A stretch of 63,728 nt of DNA from Clostridium sp. (GTDB taxonomy: Bacteria; Bacillota; Clostridia; Clostridiales; Clostridiaceae), in NCBI GenBank assembly GCA_029851835.1, contig JARKVD010000001.1, positions 1 to 63,728 on the forward strand, given 5' to 3'. Below the pieces are notes generated by a model that was not told the DNA's origin, did no database searches, and was given only the letters and a program-made list of their open reading frames with translations. Positions 35,765 to 44,286 of this stretch are shown one piece after another (position 1 is the first letter of the stretch; every line of letters starts with the position of its first letter). The position numbers and the translations under genes were made by a program.

Positions 35765-37273
35765 GTGAGCAAACTAAAAGGGCTGGAAAGGTTTGAAAGA
35801 GACTCAAAACATAGGTATTTTATTGTTACGGGAAGAGTAGATATGGGAAAAACTACATCTGCCTTAACTAGAGCAGTATTTTTACAAGACAACTTTTGTA
35901 TAAGGGATGATGAAAATGTACTTATAATATCAAAAGAAGATTTGAGTGATGTGCTAGAAGAGGTTCAAGAGGATAGTGGAAGAGTAAGTACTTTATTTTC
36001 TTTTATCAACTCAAGTTCAATTGAGATTTTATCAAAGAAAAAACTTATAAATAACTGTTTTAATGAACTTCAGAATTCATTAGAGGTAGGATATAGACTT
36101 TGTGATAATGAAGTAGCAAAAGGACTAGTGTTAGAAGGAATAAACCATTTAAGAGCTACTGTTAAAAAGTTAGATAAAACTATAATTACAAATAATATAG
36201 ATTTCTTATTCGATGAAGTTATGTATATCAAAGAGATGGGTATTAATTCATTAAAGGAATATCAGCAGTTTAATAGAAAGAAGAGAGGCAGAACCATACG
36301 AAAGAACTCAAGGGCTAGAGAACATATTTATGCTCTATATGAATGGTATTGTCAGTGTATAGCTGAAAGTAATCTCATAGATGAAGTAGATGAGTTAAAC
36401 TTAGTATATGATAACTTCGAATATATAATAAAAAATCGTTATGCTCATATTATCATTGATAATGTGGAGGAATTAACGGTTAAAGAAGTTGGATTTATTA
36501 GAAAGCTTCTTAAAAATGTTGATTATAGCAACTTTGTTTTAGTAAGAAATTCTCATGTCGAGTTAGAAAAGCCATGGGTAGAGCATTTTACTAAGAATAA
36601 AAGCACAGCTGATTTTGATAAAGAAAAGTATAAGATTATTAACTGTAATATTTTAAATAAAACAGATAAAAAGGTTAAAGCTGAAGAGGTTAAAGCTGAA
36701 ATTGTTGAGTCAGATACAAGGGGAAAAGAGCTTATGGTTGAAGAGAAGAAGAACAACAAGTTCATTGAACTTTATAAGTATATAGATTTTAAACATAATG
36801 TATCTCATGATTTTGCTATTGATACAAGCAGCTATGATGAGCTTATATTAAACCCCGATACAACTAGTGAAATCATTGGGGAAAAGGAAATAAATAAGGT
36901 CCCAGTATTTAATGAGATTGCTGCTGGACAACCTATTTTAATCAATGATGAAATTGAGGGTGAATTTAATATACCTGTTTATTGGCTAAAGGGAGTGGCT
37001 CAGCCTTTTATTTTAAAGATAAAGGGAGATAGTATGATAAATGTTAATATCGAAGATGGGGATTATGTAGTTATTAACAAGCAGACTATGGCAAATCATA
37101 ACGAAATTGTAGCAGTAAGTATTGAGGGTGAGGCAACTTTAAAAAGACTTTGGATCAAGGGCAGAAAAGCTGTGCTTATGCCGGAAAATGACAAGTACTC
37201 ACCGATTGAGATAACAGAAGATAATGCATACATCATAGGTAAGGCAGTAGGATTAATAAAAGCAGTTAACTAA
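35765..37273 (+). CDS. UvrD-like P-loop domain fused to a LexA-type S24 autoprotease
   Basis: In this 502-residue fusion, residues 1-270 resemble the N-terminal half of a UvrD/SF1 helicase: P-loop GRVDMGKTT at 23-31, a 1B-like R-x4-R...YEWYCQC segment, and a Walker B HIIIDNVEEL in which the usual catalytic DE is DN. Residues about 375-502 form a LexA-like domain with cleavage site A387-G388 in IAAGQP, nucleophile Ser423 (KGDSM) and Lys460 (ATLKRLW). There is no helix-turn-helix. The start is GTG after GGAGGTGAT. Probably an autocleaving signalling protein (inference). Confidence 0.85.
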   Translation: MSKLKGLERFERDSKHRYFIVTGRVDMGKTTSALTRAVFLQDNFCIRDDENVLIISKEDLSDVLEEVQEDSGRVSTLFSFINSSSIEILSKKKLINNCFNELQNSLEVGYRLCDNEVAKGLVLEGINHLRATVKKLDKTIITNNIDFLFDEVMYIKEMGINSLKEYQQFNRKKRGRTIRKNSRAREHIYALYEWYCQCIAESNLIDEVDELNLVYDNFEYIIKNRYAHIIIDNVEELTVKEVGFIRKLLKNVDYSNFVLVRNSHVELEKPWVEHFTKNKSTADFDKEKYKIINCNILNKTDKKVKAEEVKAEIVESDTRGKELMVEEKKNNKFIELYKYIDFKHNVSHDFAIDTSSYDELILNPDTTSEIIGEKEINKVPVFNEIAAGQPILINDEIEGEFNIPVYWLKGVAQPFILKIKGDSMINVNIEDGDYVVINKQTMANHNEIVAVSIEGEATLKRLWIKGRKAVLMPENDKYSPIEITEDNAYIIGKAVGLIKAVN

Positions 37274-37348
37274 AGCTAATTTAAATTTGAAAGTTATAAT
37301 TTTAAGTCAATTAAGTAATACATAATATAAATTGAAAAAAATTATATA

Positions 37349-37421
37349 GGAAACTCATTCTCACATACATTTGAATGAGTAAATTCGCGTTAGTAAAATC
37401 TAAGATTTAGACGCTTATTTA
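37349..37421 (+). repeat. Dispersed two-hairpin RNA element, copy 3
   Basis: Hairpin I is ACTCATTC (37353-37360) with GAATGAGT (37373-37380), in which both arms differ from other copies in a compensating way. Hairpin II has TAAAT/ATTTA (37380-37384, 37417-37421), GCGT/ACGC (37387-37390, 37411-37414) and AAATC-TAA-GATTT. It ends one base before the GGGGG ribosome binding site of the next gene. Confidence 0.8.
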
Positions 37422-37437
37422 AGGGGGATTAGTTAAG

Positions 37438-37980
37438 ATGTTAAATGGGGTAAAGTTAAATTTAGAAGCTGTAGAAGCAATGCTTTATTACTGGCAGGCT
37501 GCTGTAGAGAAAGATAATGTATCAGAAAAGTTTTTCTATGATGTAGCAGAGATGCCAGGTTTGAAGGCTGCCTATGATGATGAATTTAATGAAGAATCAG
37601 TAAGAAGGGCATTAAGTGCTATTAAAAACAGAGAGCGTTTTGATGGAACAAAGAAAGAGAAGAAATTTTGGAATAATAACATGTGGATGATGGAAGACTT
37701 AGAGTTTACTCATGCCATGGCAGCTCCATTAAAAAAGCTGAATTTAGATAGCATTGTAGATGATCTTAAACAAGTAGAAAACAAGAATAATATAGAAGAG
37801 ATAGAGGTAATATTCTCTCCATTACACTCAGATGAGTATATTATTTTCGAAAATAAGTTTGTGATAAATTTCTTTAGAATCCAAATAGACCTTAATGGAT
37901 TAGAGGAAGAAGCTACAATTAATGGTGTGAATTTGAAAGAATATATTAAGGAAAAGTCAATAGAGTTACTACAAAGTTAA
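37438..37980 (+). CDS. Hypothetical protein, 180 residues
   Basis: I do not recognise this soluble, acidic protein. The N-terminal two thirds looks helical (LEAVEAMLYYWQAAVEKD, ESVRRALSAIKNRERF, MWMMEDLEF), and the last third looks like alternating strands (IEEIEVIFSPLHSDEYIIF, FVINFFRIQIDLNG). GGGGGA lies about 10 bases before the ATG. Its leader consists almost entirely of RNA element copy 3, and a strong terminator follows, so it forms its own transcription unit. No functional hint comes from neighbours. Confidence 0.8.
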   Translation: MLNGVKLNLEAVEAMLYYWQAAVEKDNVSEKFFYDVAEMPGLKAAYDDEFNEESVRRALSAIKNRERFDGTKKEKKFWNNNMWMMEDLEFTHAMAAPLKKLNLDSIVDDLKQVENKNNIEEIEVIFSPLHSDEYIIFENKFVINFFRIQIDLNGLEEEATINGVNLKEYIKEKSIELLQS

Positions 37981-37988
37981 AATCAGAT

Positions 37989-38022
37989 AACAGTATATTT
38001 TGAGGATATACTGTTATTTTTT
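37989..38022 (+). terminator. Intrinsic terminator
   Basis: AACAGTATAT (37989-37998) pairs perfectly with ATATACTGTT (38006-38015), followed by a run of T. Confidence 0.9.
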
Positions 38023-38132
38023 TATAACATTATGCTTGTCTTCCACTTTTAATAAGAGAATAGGTGTAGTATTATAAGTAAGAGAGATAATATTAATTTA
38101 TCTAAAAACTATGTAGTGTGGTGTTATAAAGA

Positions 38133-38924
38133 ATGGACATAAATCAATTGAGTATAGGATTCTTCGATTCTGGCATTGGTGGAATCAGCGTCTTAAGGGA
38201 AGCCGTAGCTTTAATGCCAAATGAAAACTATATATACATAGGTGATTCTATGAATGCGCCTTATGGAACTAGAACTCCAGAGGAAGTTAGAAACTTATCA
38301 TTTAATGTTATAGATAAGCTTATATCATTGGGGGTTAAGGCTGTGGTTGTAGCATGTAATACGGCAACTAGTGTCGCTATTGATGAATTAAGGGAAAAAT
38401 ATGAATCACAGTTACCTATAATAGGAATTGAGCCAGCACTTAAGCCAGCAGTAGAAAACTACGGAGATGGCGTTGTAGTAATAATGGCTACACCAATGAC
38501 ATTATCAGAGAATAAGTTCAGTAAACTAAGAGAAAGATATAGTGAGACTGCGGAGATAGTTCCTATGCCATGTGACGGTTTAGTTGAAATTATTGAGAGC
38601 GGCATCACAAGTGGACCAATAGTAGAAGACTATTTACAGAATAAGTTTGAGTCCCTTGATAAAAATAAAGTATCTGCAGTTGTACTTGGATGTACTCATT
38701 ACCCATTTATAAAGGATGCTTTAGTCAATGTAATAAATGAAGATATAGCCATTGTTGATGGAAGTCATGGAACGGTAAAGCAGCTTAAGAGGATGCTAGA
38801 GCAAAGGGATTTACTGAATAAAAGTAATGAAAAGGGGACAGTTACAATTCTTAATTCGAAAGAAGAGAGATTAGTAAAATTATCCTATGACCTTTTATAT
38901 GGGGAGACGGATATACATAAATAA
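38133..38924 (+). CDS. murI: Glutamate racemase
   Basis: MurI makes D-glutamate for peptidoglycan. The 263-residue protein has the N-terminal GFFDSGIGGISVL, the first catalytic Cys in VVACNTATS and the second in VLGCTHYPF, plus GDSMNAPYG. All are diagnostic of the Asp/Glu racemase family. The ribosome binding site is weak (TGTGGTG). It leads a short operon with a cyclophilin and a small conserved protein. Confidence 0.95.
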   Translation: MDINQLSIGFFDSGIGGISVLREAVALMPNENYIYIGDSMNAPYGTRTPEEVRNLSFNVIDKLISLGVKAVVVACNTATSVAIDELREKYESQLPIIGIEPALKPAVENYGDGVVVIMATPMTLSENKFSKLRERYSETAEIVPMPCDGLVEIIESGITSGPIVEDYLQNKFESLDKNKVSAVVLGCTHYPFIKDALVNVINEDIAIVDGSHGTVKQLKRMLEQRDLLNKSNEKGTVTILNSKEERLVKLSYDLLYGETDIHK

Positions 38925-38951
38925 AATTAATAAGAGAAAAGAGGAAGATAT

Positions 38952-39467
38952 ATGAATCCAATAGTTACATTTAAAATGGCAAATGGAAAAGTTATGAAGG
39001 CAGAGTTATACCCAGAGATAGCTCCAAATACAGTAAATAACTTCATAAGTTTAGTTAATAAAGGGTATTACAACGGACTAATATTCCACAGAGTAATACC
39101 AGGCTTCATGATTCAAGGTGGATGTCCAAATGGAACAGGAATGGGTGGTCCTGGATATTCAATTAAGGGTGAGTTTGGAATTAATGGTTTTAACAACCCT
39201 TTAAAACATACAACTGGAGTTTTATCAATGGCTAGAGCTTATGATCCAAACTCAGCTGGTTCTCAATTCTTTATAATGGTTGAGGATGCTCCACATCTTG
39301 ACAGACAATATGCTGCATTTGGGAAGCTAATAGAAGGTGAAGATGTTGCTAAGGAAATAGTTAGTGTTAAAACAGATAGATCTGACAGACCATACGAGGA
39401 CCAAGTTATGGAATTAGTTACAGTTGATACTTTTGGTGTTAACTACAACGAACCAGAAAGATTATAA
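38952..39467 (+). CDS. Cyclophilin-type peptidyl-prolyl isomerase
   Basis: The 171-residue cyclophilin has the active-site FHRVIPGFMIQGG, the GTGMGGPGYSIKGEF loop, the substrate-site LSMARAYDPNSAGSQFFI and FGKLIEGEDV. It lacks a signal peptide, so it acts in the cytoplasm as a proline cis-trans isomerase and chaperone. AGAGGAAG precedes the ATG. It lies 27 bases after murI and 13 bases before the next gene, so co-transcription is likely. Confidence 0.95.
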   Translation: MNPIVTFKMANGKVMKAELYPEIAPNTVNNFISLVNKGYYNGLIFHRVIPGFMIQGGCPNGTGMGGPGYSIKGEFGINGFNNPLKHTTGVLSMARAYDPNSAGSQFFIMVEDAPHLDRQYAAFGKLIEGEDVAKEIVSVKTDRSDRPYEDQVMELVTVDTFGVNYNEPERL

Positions 39468-39480
39468 TTAGGTGACTTAT

Positions 39481-39861
39481 ATGATGAGGGGGATTTTTAA
39501 GGAAAGATTAATTTTAGCCTATGGACTAACTCAAGAAGAGCTAGATAAGCTTAACTTAAAATTTAGCACAGTCTGTAAAGAACCTGTGCTTGTAATAACT
39601 TCAGATATGGGTAATTGTACATTAGAGCAGATATTAAATGGTCTGAAACTTAAGGTAAGTGTAAAAATGCTTCCAAATGAAAAGGTGATAATATTTAATG
39701 GATTTCAAGGAGTTTATCTTCAAAATGGTGTTAAAAAGGTAAGAGAAGTGTTAGGTTCAGAGCCGATACTTGCTTCAACCACACCTAATTCAGTAAAAAT
39801 GTCATTATATGAGCTTATTGATCATTTGATACAAGAGAGAGCTTTATACAAAAATAAATAA
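39481..39861 (+). CDS. DUF3783-like small conserved protein
   Basis: The 126-residue soluble protein has alternating strand/helix character and resembles the clostridial DUF3783 group (short ILNGLK...NEKVIIFNGF segment). Function unknown. ATG 39481 lies after AGGTGA; an upstream in-frame GTG at 39472 is too close to that site. It is the last gene of the murI-cyclophilin unit, followed by a hairpin made from a partial repeat element. Confidence 0.65.
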   Translation: MMRGIFKERLILAYGLTQEELDKLNLKFSTVCKEPVLVITSDMGNCTLEQILNGLKLKVSVKMLPNEKVIIFNGFQGVYLQNGVKKVREVLGSEPILASTTPNSVKMSLYELIDHLIQERALYKNK

Positions 39862-39868
39862 AATTAGT

Positions 39869-39906
39869 AGAGGACTCCTTCGAATGAATATGAGAAGGGG
39901 TTCTCT
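39869..39906 (-). repeat. Hairpin I only: partial copy of the dispersed RNA element
   Basis: ACTCCTTC (39874-39881) pairs with GAAGGGGT (39894-39901), with AGAG/CTCT extending the stem, and has the shared loop sequence GAATGAATATGA. Hairpin II is missing. It matches the element when read on the minus strand, but on the plus strand it could act as a weak terminator between two genes. Confidence 0.6.
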
Positions 39907-39938
39907 ATTAATTTAAAATGTGGGGAGGATAATTTTTC

Positions 39939-40631
39939 ATGAGTACAGTTGGTGAAAGAATTAAAATAGCAAGAAATAGTAAAGGAATGACTCAGAAACA
40001 GCTTGCTAAGAAACTTGGAGTTTCAGAAGGATATATAAACGAAGTTGAGGCAGGAAGAAAAGTTGTCGAGGAGAAATTTATTGAAAGAGTTGGCAAAGTT
40101 CTTGGTGGAGATTTAGCTGAGATGACGACTTTATTTGATAACATAGCCTATGAAGAAAGAAAAGCAGCTGAAAATGCTCCAACTGGCTATGCTAAAGTAA
40201 AAGCTAATAAGGTTAAAGAGACAATCAATGATGTTTGGAATGATGCTTTTGGTTCGGTTTTAAAATCTGTAAGCATTTATAATTATGATTTAAACAAACC
40301 AATAGGAAAAAAGGAGCTTCCGGTTATATCAAATAAGGTTGAAGGCTATGCACAAGACAAGGTTTTATATCTTAAAATTGAGAATGACGATTTATTAGGG
40401 TTTAGAATTTGCCAAGGAGACTTAGCTTTTGCAAATTTAACTTCAGAAATAGAAAATAATAAGATATATCTTATTGATATAAATGGAGAGAGAGTTATAA
40501 GACAGCTTAAGAAATTAGACAGTAACAAAGTTCTTATAATAAGTAACAAAAATATGGTTCGTACTGAAACTGCTCATCCAAAAGATATAAAGATTATTGC
40601 TAAAATTAATAGACTTGAAATAGAATTATAA
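39939..40631 (+). CDS. XRE-family regulator with degenerate S24 (LexA-like) domain
   Basis: The 230-residue protein has an N-terminal HTH_3 domain (residues 6-58, GMTQKQLAKKLGVSEGYINEVEAGRK). Its C-terminal part aligns with the LexA/S24 fold (VLYLKIENDDLLGF...GDLAF, INGERVIRQL). The positions of the catalytic Ser and Lys are Asp151 and Arg188, and no Ala-Gly cleavage site is visible, so self-cleavage is not expected. It may be a repressor that dimerises or binds a ligand through this domain. A GGGGAGG site precedes the ATG. Its stop codon overlaps element copy 4 on the other strand. Confidence 0.85.
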   Translation: MSTVGERIKIARNSKGMTQKQLAKKLGVSEGYINEVEAGRKVVEEKFIERVGKVLGGDLAEMTTLFDNIAYEERKAAENAPTGYAKVKANKVKETINDVWNDAFGSVLKSVSIYNYDLNKPIGKKELPVISNKVEGYAQDKVLYLKIENDDLLGFRICQGDLAFANLTSEIENNKIYLIDINGERVIRQLKKLDSNKVLIISNKNMVRTETAHPKDIKIIAKINRLEIEL

Positions 40632-40700
40632 GTGAGAGTCTAAATCTTTGATTTAGTTACTCGAACTTACTCCTTTGAATGAATATGAAAAGGAGTTTCC
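40629..40700 (-). repeat. Dispersed two-hairpin RNA element, copy 4 (minus strand)
   Basis: Read on the minus strand, hairpin I is ACTCCTTT/AAAGGAGT. Hairpin II is TAAGT-TC-GAGT-AA-CTAAATC-AAA-GATTTAG-ACTC-TC-ACTTA, the most completely paired copy. It is antisense to, and overlaps by 3 bases, the stop of the XRE gene, and no gene follows it on its own strand. Confidence 0.78.
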
Positions 40701-40702
40701 TA

Positions 40703-40748
40703 AAAAAGACTATGAGAGATTTAAAACAAATCTCTCATAGTCTTTTTT
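40703..40748 (+). terminator. Strong intrinsic terminator before the germination locus
   Basis: AAAAAGACTATGAGAGATTT pairs almost perfectly with AAATCTCTCATAGTCTTTTT (40728-40747) across a short loop, with T runs on both strands. It isolates the XRE gene from the csp genes. Confidence 0.92.
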
Positions 40749-40812
40749 ATTAGTTAAGTCTTTTAATATTTAATCATATATATATAAGTATAGAGGAGTT
40801 GGAGGTGTTTAA

Positions 40813-42531
40813 TTGGAAACTACAGGTGGAACTTTAAATTTATTAATGAATGTACCTAAAGAGTTAAGGGATAAAATTATAGGAACTTATAATTTTCAAG
40901 ACCCAACGGGAAATGAGATAGAAGTAATTGTCTTATATGGGTCAACTCCAGAAGTATTAAGAACTCAGATTGAAGCTTTGGGTGGGATATTTGAAGATTT
41001 AGGGTATGGCTATGGAATTATTACTATTGCAGGAAATAGAATTAATGAGCTATTTGATATAAGGGGAATTAATTATATTGAGTTACCAAAGAATTTATAT
41101 TTATCTTATGAACCTAGTAATAGAGCATCCTGTGTATTAGAAGCCAATTCAAGATATAACTTGTATGGAGAAGGCATCCTTGTAGGATTTATAGATTCAG
41201 GAATAGATTATTTAAATCCAGCATTTAGAACAGAAACAGGAGAAACTAGAATTGACTATATATATGATTTAACCGGTGGTAGAGTGATATATAATAAGGA
41301 ACAAATAAATGAAGCAATTAAAAGTAATAATCCAAGGGACCTCGTTCCTCATGTAGATGAAGTTGGGCATGGTACTCATGTTGCTGGAATTGCCTGTGCT
41401 GGAGGAAATATTCCTAGGCTTTATTATGGCGTTGCTCCAAGGAGCTCTATAGCTATGGTAAAGATGGCTAGAGAATCTAAACGGGCTAATGGAAAAAGTA
41501 CTCAATTAATGAGAGGAATAAAATTTTTAATTGATAAGGCATATGAGTTAAATAAGCCACTGGTAATTAATATAAGCTTTAGTACAAATGATGGGGCTCA
41601 TGATGGACAGAGCTTGTTAGAGCAATACATTTCGGTTGTGGCAAAAAGTCAGAGAGTTACTATAGCAATAGCCGCAGGAAATGAAGGGGGACGCGCACAT
41701 CATGCTGGAGGATCATTATCTGGAACACAGAAAATACAATTTAATGTTGGTGCTGAAGAGCGGGTATTAATTATTGAGCTATATAAGAGTTTTTTAAATC
41801 AAGATACTTTAAAGATAACATCACCTACAGGAAGGACTACAAATCCATTAAGGTTAGTTAATTTAGTGAATACAGGAGTTTTATTAAGGGATTCATACTT
41901 CGTATATAATACAGGGCCGACCCCTTTTAATATAAATGGAGAAATAATGATCATAATTTCAGGTGTTGGTAATAGTTTTATAACTAATGGTGTTTGGGCT
42001 TTGGAGTTAACTACAATAACTGATTACAGGGGAAGATATGATTTATGGCTTCCTATAGCTGAAGGATTAAATCCCGATACAAGATTTTTGAATCCAGATT
42101 CCAATAATACCCTTGGTATACCGGGAACAGTAGCAAATGTTGTTACTGTTGGTAGTTATAATTATGCTAATTACACTATATCTCCTTTTTCAGGCAGAGG
42201 CAATGCTATATTAATGCCTGTAAAACCGGATATAGTAGCACCAGGAGAAAATATTGAATCAACAACTCCAAGAGGTGGATTTGAACCAATGTCAGGCACT
42301 TCTATGGCAACACCTGCAGTTGCCGGAGGGTGTGCATTGTTAATGGAATTTGGAATAATTAAAGGAAATGACCCTTATTTATTTGGTGAAAGATTAAAGT
42401 ATTTTTTACTAAAAGGAGCAAATAGAACAAGAGTTGACGTTGATTATCCTGATAATATCTGGGGCTATGGTACTCTTTGTGTAGAGAAGGCTTTAGAGGT
42501 TTGGGAAAATGAAGTTATCTCAACAACCTAG
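40813..42531 (+). CDS. Csp-type germination protease (catalytically complete subtilase)
   Basis: This is a 572-residue Csp subtilase. The N-terminal roughly 95 residues are the prodomain, and the catalytic triad is intact: Asp128 (FIDSGID), His186 (VGHGTHVAGI) and Ser497 (MSGTSMATP), with an oxyanion-type AAGNEGG. The long insert between His and Ser is the jelly-roll domain typical of Csp. Csp proteases cleave pro-SleC to start cortex hydrolysis in germinating clostridial spores. TTG start, with GGAGGTG 5 bases upstream. Whether it corresponds to CspA or CspB cannot be settled here. Confidence 0.92.
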   Translation: METTGGTLNLLMNVPKELRDKIIGTYNFQDPTGNEIEVIVLYGSTPEVLRTQIEALGGIFEDLGYGYGIITIAGNRINELFDIRGINYIELPKNLYLSYEPSNRASCVLEANSRYNLYGEGILVGFIDSGIDYLNPAFRTETGETRIDYIYDLTGGRVIYNKEQINEAIKSNNPRDLVPHVDEVGHGTHVAGIACAGGNIPRLYYGVAPRSSIAMVKMARESKRANGKSTQLMRGIKFLIDKAYELNKPLVINISFSTNDGAHDGQSLLEQYISVVAKSQRVTIAIAAGNEGGRAHHAGGSLSGTQKIQFNVGAEERVLIIELYKSFLNQDTLKITSPTGRTTNPLRLVNLVNTGVLLRDSYFVYNTGPTPFNINGEIMIIISGVGNSFITNGVWALELTTITDYRGRYDLWLPIAEGLNPDTRFLNPDSNNTLGIPGTVANVVTVGSYNYANYTISPFSGRGNAILMPVKPDIVAPGENIESTTPRGGFEPMSGTSMATPAVAGGCALLMEFGIIKGNDPYLFGERLKYFLLKGANRTRVDVDYPDNIWGYGTLCVEKALEVWENEVISTT

Positions 42532-42556
42532 AGAAATAAAGAAAGGGGGGGTAAAG

Positions 42557-44236
42557 ATGAATAGGTTTAGAAGTGACTATGAGACATACTTTGTAGAGTA
42601 TTATGGAGATATTAAAAACAAAATGGAGATGCTAGACTACGCTTTTCTATATGAAGAGCTCCCGATTTATTATGTGGTACTTATAGAAGAGGGGAGAGTT
42701 AATGATTTTCTTAAGGATATTCCAGGTATAATCAGTATTCAGCAAAATTATATATATGTATTATCCAAGATTGAAGAAAAAGATTATAGCCTTGAAGATA
42801 AGTGTATAAATTTAGAATCTCAGTACAATGGAAAAGGAATAACCGTTGGGGTTATAGGTGGGGAAATAGATTATTTAGACAAAGAATTTATAAATGAAGA
42901 TGGGGAGTGTAGAATTAAAGCAATCTGGGATCAAACCATAGACGGAGAAAAGACTAGGGATAACTTCTATGGAAAGGTGTATCACAAAAGTGATATTGAA
43001 GAAGCAATACAGCTTCATAGGTTAGGGGATAACCCATATAAAAAAGTGGAGCACATCCATGGTGGTGGATATGGAACTACTATATGTAAGGCCATTGGTG
43101 GAAGTAAGTATAATTCAGTTAATCAATGTGAATTTGCTATTGTAAACCTTAAGACAGCAGAAGGAATATCTCGTAAAATGAATTGTATCAAATTTAGGAA
43201 TGGAAATCTCTATGAAGCCTATGATGTAGTAAAGGCATTGCAATATTTTGCAGAGTTAAATAAAGATATTAAGGGTCCTATGGTTGTTTATTTGCCGGTT
43301 GAAAGCAATTCAGGAGGACGAAATGGTAGTTCAGTATTAGAGAGATATATAAATTATCTTTCTAACATTAACAATGATTTTTTTGTAATCACTAATAATG
43401 GTAGTGAAGGTGATGGATATAGGCATAGTTACGGAGAGGTTAAAAATGAAGCAGTAGTATATGTGCCTATAGTTGTAGGTAAGGAAATAAACGAGAATAT
43501 AGATGAAATGCGTTATGATTTTCAAGTTAGTTTATGGACGAATATTCATGACAAAATAGATTTCAAGGTTATTTCACCACTAGGCGAACAAAGTCAAGGA
43601 TTAGAGACTTCAAGTCCCCTTAAATTTGTTAACTTTGATTTTAATGGTGGAAATATTGAAATTGTCTTTATGGCTCCAGGTTTAAAATCAAATGAAAGAG
43701 AGATTTTGATAAAATGTAAAAATTCAGTTCAAGGAACATGGATGGTTGGCTTAGAAGGCAAAGAAGTTGTTTATGGAGATTATGATATGTGGCTGCCTAT
43801 GAAAGAGTTAACTAATTATAATGTTAATTTTAGATATCCATGTAAACATAGCACACTTACTACACCATCAACATCTTCAAAGGTTATTTCAAGCATGTGT
43901 TACTCACAGTATGAAAATGATATAAGGATTTTATCTGGAAGACCATGTAGAGATGTGAAGAAAAGAACACAAGAAAGCTTTGGGGTTGATAGTACAGGGT
44001 TATTAATTGAGGATGAATATGGAATTTTAAAAATTTATGGAGTAGCTGTAGCTGGATGTATATTGTGCTGGATGGTTGTATTAATTCTTCAATGGTCTGT
44101 AATTGAAGGAAATAAACCTAATATAGATTTTAAGGAAATAAAACTATTATTATCTAAAGCTTCAACCAGGCATTTAAGTAATTGCCATAATATTGTTGAT
44201 ATAAATAAGTTAAATGATTTATTAGTGGAACTATAA
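42557..44236 (+). CDS. Csp-type pseudoprotease (all catalytic residues replaced)
   Basis: This 559-residue protein is homologous to its upstream neighbour along its length (GITVGVIGG-EIDYLD against GILVGFIDSGIDYLN; shared DYDMWLP and jelly-roll region). Asp, His and Ser of the triad are replaced by Gly101, Tyr172 (GYGTT) and Ala497 (YGVAVAG). It cannot be a serine protease but may act in germinant sensing, as the pseudoprotease CspC does in C. difficile (established there, inferred here). ATG 42557 with a GGGGGG site, 25 bases after the previous stop. The reading frame is intact, so it is not a decaying pseudogene. Confidence 0.9.
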   Translation: MNRFRSDYETYFVEYYGDIKNKMEMLDYAFLYEELPIYYVVLIEEGRVNDFLKDIPGIISIQQNYIYVLSKIEEKDYSLEDKCINLESQYNGKGITVGVIGGEIDYLDKEFINEDGECRIKAIWDQTIDGEKTRDNFYGKVYHKSDIEEAIQLHRLGDNPYKKVEHIHGGGYGTTICKAIGGSKYNSVNQCEFAIVNLKTAEGISRKMNCIKFRNGNLYEAYDVVKALQYFAELNKDIKGPMVVYLPVESNSGGRNGSSVLERYINYLSNINNDFFVITNNGSEGDGYRHSYGEVKNEAVVYVPIVVGKEINENIDEMRYDFQVSLWTNIHDKIDFKVISPLGEQSQGLETSSPLKFVNFDFNGGNIEIVFMAPGLKSNEREILIKCKNSVQGTWMVGLEGKEVVYGDYDMWLPMKELTNYNVNFRYPCKHSTLTTPSTSSKVISSMCYSQYENDIRILSGRPCRDVKKRTQESFGVDSTGLLIEDEYGILKIYGVAVAGCILCWMVVLILQWSVIEGNKPNIDFKEIKLLLSKASTRHLSNCHNIVDINKLNDLLVEL

Positions 44237-44257
44237 TTGATTCAATGTCATAGAATA
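44230..44257 (+). promoter_or_regulatory. SigK-like promoter before the first sleC-type gene
   Basis: AC (44230-44231), 17 bases, then CATAGAATA (44249-44257) matches the mother-cell SigK pattern AC-N16/17-CATANNNTA. The same arrangement with identical spacing occurs before the second sleC gene. The -35 overlaps the end of the pseudoprotease gene. Confidence 0.5.
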
Positions 44258-44286
44258 TATATGAAGTAATTTTTAAGGAGAGCTTT

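Noticed and set aside
40770-40812. CATATATATAT before the first csp gene as a sporulation -10 box
   Set aside because: The position and spacing fit neither SigE nor SigK patterns well; the run is simple AT repeat.
42557-44236. The second csp gene as a pseudogene
   Set aside because: The frame is full length, conserved outside the catalytic sites and has a strong ribosome binding site, so it is an intact pseudoenzyme.
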